Positions 41,045 to 53,000 of a stretch of DNA of 64,000 nt are shown here, in pieces; position 1 is the stretch's first letter; every line of letters starts with the position of its first letter. The DNA is taken from NCBI RefSeq assembly GCF_032118995.1, contig NC_092660.1:2371501-2435500 (forward strand). The letters are read 5' to 3'. The translations under genes were made by a program, and so were the position numbers. The notes below the pieces were generated by a model. The model made no database searches. It was given only the letters and a program-made list of their open reading frames with translations, and had not been told where the DNA came from. This DNA is from Asterias amurensis (lineage: Eukaryota > Echinodermata > Asteroidea > Forcipulatida > Asteriidae).

Positions 41045-44000
41045 CTGGTTTGGGAAGAATAATAAATACACATTGATAAGATGTAATAGCAAAAAGCTAT
41101 GCTAACTGTAATAATAATAACAATCTAGGCCTTAGCATTAATTTTGTGTCTTACACAAAAAGGTACCACAATGCTTTACAACAAAAAATTAAAAGAAATC
41201 AGAAATAAACATGCAATGAAAACCAAATGTAGCAGATACATTAATACATGTATTGGCTTTAAGCATGGTCATATTTCACAGGTTAGAAAGAAACTTGGGT
41301 TTATTAAGAGATCTGAGATTTTACCTTGTCCACGAAAAGTATATCATAATGCCTGGACCACAAATATAGCATCTCTGACCGGCTGTAAAAAAGAATAGAT
41401 GCAAAAATCATATGAATTATTTGTGAGCACTTTACTTCAGACATAAGATTGAAACTCAACTCACTTAAAAATTATTACCTTAGTTTGCACATAAGTAAAC
41501 ACTATGTTTCAATGAGACAATACAATAACTATGCGCAAAATAAGGATGCGCAAATTCTGTAAATAGTGGATAACGGGTAATAATAAAGGAATGTATTAAC
41601 ACATAGGGTCAAGTTCTAGGGTAAGTTTTTGCATGATCTCTTTAGATATAGAAATGATAAACGTTTGATCAGTCAATCAATCAATTAATCAATCAATAAC
41701 CATAAATAACAATAGTAACAATCTCATTTATCTAGCATTTCTAAATACTTGAGTCAATAGAAGTAGCTTAATAGGGAGAAGAGGGAGATTGCTCCATAGT
41801 CAATGGTGCAGATACAGCTACCAATCATTCAATAACCACAAAATCATTCAATTAAAGAATCAATCAATCAATGAAACATCAATCTTTAAAGGGTGGCTGC
41901 AATGCTTTTTTTAAACGATTAAACAGGACTTTTTAAACCTAACATATTTTTTATTATTTTGTATTAAATGCGCAAGTATTTTAAAAACGGTTTTAAAGAG
42001 GTTAGGGAACCTGCCACGCCCCTAAAAGGAAGCCTTCATTTGCATAAACGTGACGTCATGTCGGTAACCCGAGCTGTACGTCCGTGTGCATAGTACATGT
42101 ACACACATGTGCAGTGTGGCCTGGTACCTAGGCGCGTGTAGTTAGGGACCAGACTTTTCTTGCCAATGATTTTGTTTGTATTCCCGACATGACGTCGATG
42201 GTGGGGGGGGGGCACTAACAATCCACAAAACTTATTTGCCAAGTACACAAGTTAGATATATCGGGAATAAAGAAAACACATTTTATTGATGTTCAAAACA
42301 TATTTCAGAAGTAAATGAGCTCAAAGTTAATTGTTTTATTTGAATTCACAGCAGCATCCCTTTAAATCAACCCACAAAACAGTCATTTAAAACTTGCTAA
42401 ACACTTGATCTACAAAAGGTATCAAAACCCTTTAAACCATGTAAAGTGTCCAACCTAACGACAAGCTTTTACTTACTATTGATAAACGGCAAACTTTGTG
42501 ACCAAGTTGGAGATGGTGTTAAGTGTGTCTTTGCTATCACAGTGGCTATGACAAACCACAAAGTCAAACTGGTATGGGCGCCCTGAAGATTACAGACAAG
42601 GGTCAAGTTTAAAAGGTGTGGAAAACATTCAGATTTACATATAACTTAAATGCACTAAACACAGTTGGTCATTGTCAAAGACCAGTAGACACACTTGGTG
42701 TATCCCAACATATGCATACAATAAAAAATTGGTGGTCGAATTTGAAAGAAATTATTGAAAGAAATAACACCCATGTTTCTTTTCGTGTGTGTCTTCAGAT
42801 AACTAAAAAAGGTTTTAGGTTTTTATCAACAGCTCTCCTTTGCTAACTACCAAGTAACTACCAAAAGTGTCCAGTGCAAATGAGAAATGAACACATTACA
42901 TGTAAGTTGAGATTGCATTTCCATTAAAAAAATGTGTGCATTCGTAGGAAGTTTGAACTGATTTTTACTTACAGCTGAGAAGCTGAATTGCAAAGGACAC
43001 AGCCACGACAAACATTTAGCGCAGCATTAAGAAACAATTTTAAATTCATATCTACATCAACAGAAGGCACTTCTTAACTTACTGCATTTGAGTTCTGGGA
43101 ACCACTCCTCGCTGATTGTTAAACAACACACTTTAGACTGAGCGATTTGATAGTTGTGACATGGACTGATGATTACCCCAATAAAGGGAGCTCCACCCTG
43201 ACTGAACCAACCCTGTCAGAAACAACAATCCATATATCGTTATAAAGACACTCAAGATGGTGGCATGGTTGGCTTGTGCGTAAAGCGCTCAGCTCTCACC
43301 AAGGTGACCCTGGTTCGATACCTGATACATACCTGAAAGTCGGACTGTGTCTCTATATCTCTAATTGAGGGATTGGCAGCGAAGGCTGGATGACTGTGAT
43401 ACCAACCGACCACCTGGTACCCACGAGATAGAATGCACTCATACGCCTCAGTCTGGGAAACTACAGGTAAATAATCATCACACAAATCTGTTAGTTGAAT
43501 CTACAACTACACAGGATTAAGCAAAGGGGTTCCATCAATAATAACACAGGTATACATGTAAAATAGAGAAATCACAATAATGTGAAAACTAAAGAGGACA
43601 CTATGCGGAACAGACTGTACCTGGGTCCATCTCACACTGCATGCCTGTGCTGATGCTGTTACAAGGAACTGCCAAGAGAACATCCAGCGTTCTCTCATCT
43701 TTAAGAAAGGTTCCGCCGAGAAGGCCTATGACTTCAGTTGATGACATGTGAGAGTGCTGCAAAAACAAAGGAGAAAAATAGTAATAGACAATAGTGATTT
43801 TTCCCAAGAGCCCAAAACTGTAGAAAAACACACTAAGGTAGGAGGTACATGTATATCAAATGACATGCAAATCGTGAAATCCCACTTGGCGTAACTGCCA
43901 AAGACTGGTGCACAGCCTATAGAGCTCAACTAGCGGCCGATGGGTTTGCAGCATTTACTGCATTCACTGACTTTTGAGAGCAGGATTGACTGGCACATTC

Positions 44001-47000
44001 CTGGCGAGTGAGGGCACACAACAAAGTGCTGCGATGTATAACGGAATGTATGTAGTGGATCTAAATGAACAAGGACTCTTGGGGTTGAACAAAGAAAAAT
44101 TTACTAGAGGGATACGAACCAACGACCTCCGGATTAACGTGCCAGCGCTCTACCAACTGAGCTATCTAGCCCTATTGGCAGTGTCCCTGTTTTGTCCCTA
44201 TTTTGAACAAAGACTCAACGGAAGTTTAGGCTAGGATTAGAGCTTACCACATCCATGATGACCATTGCATCTGACTGTATCCTGACGTGAAACGGAGCCT
44301 AAGAAAAACAAACAACAACAATTCCACTCACTCCTCATTTCAAGAACACTGGTCAGGAGAAAATTCAGGTTTCATTGAAGAGCAGGGCCCGATTTCATAG
44401 AGCTACATATATACAAAGATGATTTGTTTGTATAGATTGTGTGTTTAGCACACACAAAACAAGATACTACTAAAAAATTGTGCATTTATAGGGTTACTAG
44501 CCAAACTAGCATGTCACATGTCCATTTGTGAAAGGCAACCTCCTCAATTCCGCTAGGCAGAAAATTGTTGTGCAATGTGTTCTGCTTTTGAGAGCAGCTG
44601 CATGAAATTGGGGCTTGTTTTGAATGTATGGAAATCGTGCTTACCGATTTGTCTTCAGTGAACTTGCTGCATTCAATCAATTTGAAGGGATCGTAGGGGA
44701 CCAGTTTAGACTTCCTTGATCCGGTCCTAACAACCAAGAGGATAAGTAAAGTTAGACAGGTCAACTCTAAGCAATCAAACATTTATGAACTATTCATAAA
44801 TACCTCAGGCAGTTTCGAAATTCATATTGATGGAGAGCGCATTACGTTGGGGTTAGCGTATTTCAAGGGTTAGCAGGGAATTTTGGCTTGTGCGCGTGCA
44901 AACCCCACGTTACTAGATTTCTACACTTTCACAGCTAGCGCAGAATTTTGGCGCTTGCAGGAAAGCGGCGAATGATAATCGTAAGCGTGGAATGCTGCGA
45001 TAAGCAGAGCCATGATATTGGGCCCTGATCGGGATTCAAACCAACATCCTGATGACTTACATGTTACCACCAGAACTTGAATTCAATGCTCTAAACCACT
45101 TGGCCATGACACCCTACACCACTGTTATAGTCGAGACGTCGAAGTCCGAGACCAAGTCCGAGACCAAGTCCGAGACCTCCCAATGGACCGAAACCAGCCC
45201 TTCCGAGACCGAAACTTTTGCAGTCTGAGACCGAGGACACCCAAAAAAGGTCTGGAGGCGGTCTTGAGACCGAGACCGGGTCTGGGGAGCTACGATACTA
45301 CCCTACTCCGAGGCTTCGTACCACACTCACCTAACACTCTTTCTTGGTACTGGCTTAGCCTCTGGTTTATCAGGAACTATCGGACTTGCCTCTAGGTCTC
45401 TCTTCTTCCTAGTCCTCTGCTCAAAGACAAAAACATTATAAGTGGGGGTTTCATGCTCTCCTGAAATGGACACCAGATGGACACATAATTAGAGTTCTTG
45501 AGTACAGCTAACCGGTATGTCCTAACTCCTTTGATTCAATCTGGTATTTTGCTCAGTTAAGACATTTTTATGCCAGGGCTCCATCCACACTACACTCCCC
45601 CACCCTTCAGGTCTAACTAGTGGGAGTGGAGGGGTGTTTGGATTGTGATGTGACATTAGCAATAATTACCGTGGACTCTCGACGTGCAGATTGAAAATAA
45701 ATTGGATTGTCGTCTGTGGCCAAGCGATGACGGACTGAATGGGCACGGCAGTCTATAGCAGATTTATGCGGGTTTTCTGTAACAACAAAAGCAGGAATGA
45801 AAGAAGACTGGCCCCAATTTCATAAAGTCTGTATTTATGAAAACTTGCTTACCACAGACAAATCTTTGCTTAACAGAAACTGGTTACCCGCCAAATTTCC
45901 ATAAAGTTGATGTTGTTGCAACTGGTGCCTGACTCATTGTTTTGCTTAGCAAAGAAATTTGTTAACAGAACATTGCTTAAATGTTTCCTGCTCAGCAACA
46001 ATGAGCAGGATACCAGTCACAAATGGTACATGGTTATGGATAGTAACCATAATCCTTAGCTAAAGCAGCTCTATAAAATTGGACCCTGAAAACAATCACG
46101 ACCGGGATTCAAACCCACACTCCAATGACACAACCACCAAAAATTGATGTTCTTAACCCGTGACACCCTACACAAATGCTACATGTACAATTTCATATAA
46201 CGATTCACTTAAGTACAAAAAAGGAGAAGAAGAAATCAAGACTGAATCAGTTTAATTGTTGACTTACCAACTTGGCAGTTGATGACCCTATTCACCTCCA
46301 GAATATGATGAATACGACCGATGGAGTTGACATCTCCGCAGTTTCTCAACCCAGGACGGATGGCCGACTTACTCAGATATTTCGGTTTAGTTTGCACCCT
46401 GTGCACAGTTCAAGAAAGATAGTTAAAGATGTACGGTCATAGATTGGTTTTTGTCAACGAAATATTGATATATAAGGCAACTGTTAGTCTTACGTATAGT
46501 GTGCTTTCTTGTAAAATTTTGTCTCAGACTGCCCGAGTTTTAATATTGTATTTTTCTTCTTTGTAAATTGCATTCAGCCTTTGGCTGCAATGTGTTTTTA
46601 ACAATAAACCAATTAATAAAAACAAAAACTTTCCAGAAAGTTAGAAAAGTAGTCATCTGTGAAATGTTCAACTGAATACAGTGGATGCTGCAGATTCAGC
46701 CTTTGGCTGCAATGTGTTTTAAACAATAAACCAATTAATAAAAACCAAAACTTTCCAGAAAGTTAGAAAAGTAGTCATCTGTGAAATGTTCAACTGAATA
46801 CAGTGGATGAATATCTTAAAGCCCCTTCAAGGCAAATCGTTTTCATTATGTTCTGAAACAATGAAGTTGAACGGGCTGCTCGGACAAGTTTGATTGGGAG
46901 TATTTTGGACGACCATGCCATTCTGCAATTAACAGAGTGGCAACATACTTAAAGCGAAAAGGACAGACTTCAAATGGAATTGCCGTACTTGACTCGTACT

Positions 47001-50000
47001 AGGGTGCTACACGTGGTGCAGTCCTGCGCCATTTCAATGTATGTGTGCACATAGACAGGGTGCGTTTGTAGCACGTTTATCCCGTTCAGACAGACCTAAC
47101 TCATTTATTGCCAACAATTATTTAACGAGGGTCACATAAAATACAAATTGTCCGGACAAAGCTTTACGTTCTAGACAGACCAAACCTGTTGTTACCCAGC
47201 CTCTATAACATGTATAAAGCAACTCACCAGTGCCCATAGATGTAGTTTCTAATCTTGAGGTAGCGTTCTGGCGTCTTGGACGATCGCCCTTCAAAATATT
47301 CAGGAAGTTCTTCTTTCTCCCACTCGTCAATCTTATCTAAGTCCAGAGGGCGCTCTGGTTAAACACACAAAAAACTTTATTTATTAATAGGGCCTACTGC
47401 GCCTTGAACACCCAGCATGGTGGAAATGTGCCCATTACAAGTCTTATTATTACTAACTAAAAATAATAAAAGTCCGCCACTCAGTGACACTCAAGGCGCT
47501 TCAACATACAGTATTTTCCTGCAAGGTGTGGGGGACTACATTTGAAGTATGAGACTTACTCCTTTTACATACATGTAGCACCATGTAATGGTTTTATTCA
47601 AGGTGCTTTAATGCAATATGCTGCCAATCAAACCAGGAACACCGAGGCGAACCACTTCACTTTACGATAAGTGCACTGGGTCACACAGGACCAACAGCTT
47701 TACATCCCGGCATCCAAAGGACAAAGAAATGATACACTTAAAAGTGTCTTGCTTAAGGACACAAGTTTCACGACCGGGACTCTGCTGGTCAGAAACACCA
47801 GAGTTTGAATTAGGTGCTCTTAACGAACCACTTCTCTTTACGATAAGTGCACTGGGTCACACAGGACCAACAGCTTTACATCCCGGCATCCAAAGCACAA
47901 AGAAATGATACACTTAAAAGTGTCTTGCTTAAGGACACAAGTTTCACGACCGGGACTCTGCTGGTCAAAAACACCAGAGTTTGAATTAGGTGCTCTTAAC
48001 GGCTCGGCCACGACACGTCCACTAGAGGCAGTTCAAATCCTAATTTTAACAGTGGATACTCTCAGGGTCAAACAGTCGGAGCTTCACTATCTTACATGCC
48101 GAACTTCCTACTCAGATATACCGATTCAAACGGCCTCTAGCTTATGAGCAATCTAGGTGGTCTAGTTGGTAAGACATCTGCTCTAGATTAGATTGGCAAA
48201 GGTCGTGGGTTCAAACCCCACCCGAGTAATATGCCTGTAATTTTGTTCACAGAACTCTGGAGTACACAGTGCTTAGACAAAGGGTAAAACAAAATAATTT
48301 TGTATCCCCGATTCTCAATTTGACACCCCACCAACTTACCTCCCTCATTACAAGGATCATTGCCGCATCCCTCATCTCCAACCGTTTCCAAATCATCTTC
48401 ATTTATCCCCTCCTTCTGCAACTCAACATCAGTGTCCCCCCTACTTTCTTCATCTTGGTCTGGTCCTGTTATCTGGCACTCATTCTTAAGCTCAGTCACC
48501 GGGATGCCTTCATTATGTTCAGGGGGTGTCGGTAAGACTTCACACTCATCATCACACCCTTTTACATGCTCTTTAGTGTCAAATTCCAAAACAGAATCAT
48601 CGTTCAACTCATGAGTGGGTTGGGCTTCTGCAATACTGCTCATGCAACTGCCAGAAACATTGTCGCAATCCTTCGGCGACTCTTCTGTATTGAACTTTGT
48701 TTCAGCCAAGGCACTTGTATCGTCACTACCCAAAGACTCCACCTTGACAACAAATTCACTGGACTCGCATTCCTGTTGACTCGATGGATGAAGTACAACC
48801 TGATCATCCTTGGTACTACAATCATATGATGGATCTATCGGTTCTGCTTTCACCGTCGGTTCTGCTTTCACCGTCGGTTCTGCTTTCACCGTCGGTTCTG
48901 CTTTCACTGTCGGTTCTGCTTTCACTGTCGGTTCTGCTTTCACTGTCACCAACTTCAGCTGATTGTTTTCCTTCTTGCGACAGGCCTCTGAATCACTACT
49001 CTTGGGCAAATCTCTTCCTGACGACAGAGTGTTGTCTTCCCTTGGCAATGGTTCGCTGGGCACCAGGCTGGGCACCTCCCCGACAATACCCAGCTTCTGC
49101 AACGCCTTGAAAGACATGCTGTAGGTGTGGTCAGCATTCCAAGCCAGCTCTCTGACCTGAAGTGTTTCCTGAGTCAACTTGTGACAAGCGTTCTGCGATA
49201 TATCCGTACTGCCGAGGTGCCGGGTGTCCGAGCCACCGATCCTTGGAGTGCGTATGGCGCTATGGTTATGGTCTTCCGATGGGCTAATAAGATTATTGTA
49301 GATACGATCACAGGTGGCTGCCAGACCTGATAAAAAACAAAATAGAGGTTCAATGTACTTGATATAAAGGATACCAGGCCCAGAAACGGACACTCATGTC
49401 CAGGACAGTCACTGCAGGCCAAGCTTTTACGTAGTTACGCAAGAGACGGTGAACATCCGCCGTACACAATTCTAAAAGGTTGTGTATGGCACAATGGTAC
49501 CAGGGTTTGCTCATCCTGCAGGTTTGCTAATACATAAGCTTGCCCTGAATCACATTGCATAGCAACTGTCTCGATAGTCTGAGGAATTCAAATGTGAAGG
49601 GTGCATTGTAACTACATGTTAGCAAGCCATTGTACCAGACATTATTCAAATCTAACTCGCAAATGGCTTATTGATTTTAAGATTTTCTAATGGAAGTGCC
49701 CTATTTTCAAAATGAAAATGGCCTTGCCCTTTCAACATGTTCAAAGATGAAATTCCAGTCTCTAAAGGGTTATAAACACTGGACACTATTGGTAAATAAA
49801 AGACCAGTTTTCTCACTTGGTGTATCTCAACATATGCATAAAATAACTAACCTGTGAAAATTTGAGCTCAATTGGTCATAGAAGTTGCGACAAAATAATG
49901 AAAGAAAAAATACCCTCGTCACATGAAGTTGTGTGCTTTCAGATGCTTGATTTCGAGACCTCAAATTCTTAATCCGAGGTCTCAAAATCAAATTCGTGGA

Positions 50001-53000
50001 AAATTACTTCTTTCTCGAAAACTACATTACTTCAAAGTGAGCTGTTTCTCACAATGTTTTATACCATCAACCTCTCCCCATTAATCGGTACCAAGTAAGG
50101 TTTTATGCTGATAACTATTTTGAGTAATTACCAATAGTGTCAACTGTCTTAAAAAAATATATGAGATTTAGATTACATTGAAAAGAGACAAACTACCGAC
50201 CTATAAGTGATCTGTCGAGATGCATAGCTCCTACTGGATCATCTTCAACATCCACATCTTCGTCCTCCGACCCTTCAGGTACCATTCTGACGACACCACC
50301 CCCTTGCTCAAGAAGACCCCCTGTACCATCTCTCATTTTGACTTTGGCCTCATCCGCTCTACAATCAACATCACCAGGTCTCGCTTTCCTTTTACACTTA
50401 GTTCTCGCCCCTTTATCGGACCTGCCAATCTTCTCAGACGCTTTATGAGTTGCACCGACCTCTGTTGAGACCCTTCTGCGCTTTTTCGTTTTAGATCTCT
50501 TGGAGGGCGACAACAAGTCCTTTCTTGAATGTACTTTCAGTATGCGGGAGGAACTCAAATTGGCAAAGCCAAATTTTTTAAAGTGTCTCCGTTTGGAGGT
50601 GAGTGGAATATGAGGGTTGGTCGGGGATGTGAGCCTGGTTGGGACCGTCGGTGATCCGGTGTTCAGCGATGCTGGGATGTGGGAGTGAATTGATTCTCGG
50701 AAAATGAGGTTTGAATCATCGCTGTTGCAGTTGTCATTCGGCAAGTCAATCTGTTGAAATATTTGGCAAGAATAGTAATTATAATAATCCTAGGTTCTTA
50801 TACATGAAAGGCTTTATCACACCAATAGGGGCATATCACAGTGCTCAATTTGATGGGTTAGGTATGTGGAGCTTATTGATGTACGTGACCTATTCCTTTG
50901 TAGCACCATGGAATGGTTTACAAGGTGCTGTGGCACAATATGCAGCCAATCAAACCAGGAACACTGGGGCGAACCCCTTCTCTTTTCAATAAGTGCACTG
51001 TTTTTTTTTTTTTTTGCATAACACAACACACAGGACCTACAGCTTTACGTCACATCTGAAGGACGCAGCAGCTATGGTTAAGTTTCTTGCTTTTAAGGCA
51101 CGAGTGTCACAGCTTGGACTCGAACCCAAACTCTGTAAATCAGAAACACCAGAGCTTGAGTTTGGTGCTTCCGTGGGAAGGGGGGGGGACACCAGGATTT
51201 TCAGTTACAAACAAAAAAATCACATCACTGTTAAATCAAAACACTTTAGTAACATAAGAGTTGGAATGCTACCTTTGATGGAAAGTAGTATCTAGCATAG
51301 TTCTTGACCTGAAGTGGTGTCCTGGTTGGGATGAGTTTAGCAATCTGAGTCCACTTGTTTCCATAACTCAGCTAGAGGAAGGTAAAAAAATGATTGGCTT
51401 AAATCAAATGAAAATAATGACAGTGACTAACACTAAGTAATGTATTAAGGGCACTGGACACGATTGGTAATTACTCAAAATAATTGCGAGCATAAAAACT
51501 TACTTGGTTACGAGGAATGTAGAGCTGTTGATAGTATCAAACATTGTGAGAAATGGCTCCCTCTGAAGTAACATAGTTTTCGAGATAGAAGTAGTTTCTC
51601 AGTAAAATAATATTTGAATTGAATTTGAGACCTCAGCTGAGGTCTTGAATTCAAGGCATCTGAAAGCACACAACTTGTGCGACAAGGGTGCTTTTTCTTT
51701 CACTATTCTCTCGCAACTTTGACCAAAATTTTCACAGGTTTGTTATTTTGTGCATATGTTGAGATACACCAAGTGAGAAGACTGGTCTTTGACAATTAAC
51801 AAAGGTGTCCAGTGTGTTTAACCCTATATAGCGACTTTAGCAGCCTCAAAACGACTTGTACCAAAATCCCTATGGTGGCCACAAACAACTGCAAGAAATT
51901 ACTTACTTCCACTCAACTAAAAAGGTCATATTATTTTCTTGTCTTTTACAAGAAAACATTGAGAAAGACTCTCCTAGGGCCTTTGGCTTCACAGGCAGCA
52001 TAAATGAAATGAAGTGAAAAGAACGACACAATATTAGCACTTACAAATCCTCTCTCGAATGTCTGTCTTTCGTGTGTTGTCCATCTTAAATAGGGCGACT
52101 GCTTCTTCTTAGGCCTGAAAAACAGAGATTGGTTAGAATAGTTTAATTTTCCCGGAGGCAGAGTCTGAAGACCATTAAGTCGATGGACCACCCCGCCCCA
52201 CCCACTCTAACTACCGGGCAATCTCGGTGGTCTAGTTGGTGTTGGTGAGACACTGCTCTGGAATTGCAAAGATCCTACATTGTACCTCACAACAGGCCCT
52301 ATGTCTGTGCTTTTCTGTACACATCAGGGTAAAAAAAAGGGTAAAACAAAATTTAACAGTGCCTACTCTTTATTGCTGATGCAAATTTAACATCTATTAC
52401 TAGAAAAATCCTACCTTTTAGTGCCTGGTCCATTATTGCTTTTCATATATTGACTGATTGAGACAGTTAAGGAACTTGAACAAACAAATGTATCCGCAGC
52501 CTTCCAGGATGAGTCACGGAATGTCCAGGGTCCTTTCTCAAACCGCGGCTTGGGCTCCATCTCCGGCTTAGGCTCCCTGCTCTGCGTACGCAGTGGAAAC
52601 GCAGCGAGGCTACAAACCGGGCCTTTACACGTAGGCCACTACATTTACAGCGTGTCACAAGTATAATTGGTGACTGGTATCTTGTGCATTTTTGCTGAGC
52701 AGAATTTTTTTAAAGCACTTTCTGCTTAGGGCAGCTCTACAAAATTTGGCAAAAAACAAAATCGTCTTGCCCTTGACGGCAAAGTATCAAGCCTGTACTA
52801 GAGTGTAATCACTGGTTATAGGGTCTGTCACATTTTTGGTAACGACTCTAAAGATTAATGGCAATAACAAAATACGCTGTTAGAAGGACATAAAGGACAG
52901 CAGCTTTGGACAGTTTAATGCATTTTGAGAAACATTCCAATTTATATGTAGTACTATGGTAATGGAAACAGATATAACTTTTTATCCCTCAAAATTTGGG

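Noticed and set aside
48838..48947. Regular 18 bp repeats that superficially resemble a CRISPR array
   Set aside because: The repeats are head-to-tail without spacers, in frame and within a MYSM1 exon. This is a eukaryotic coding minisatellite.
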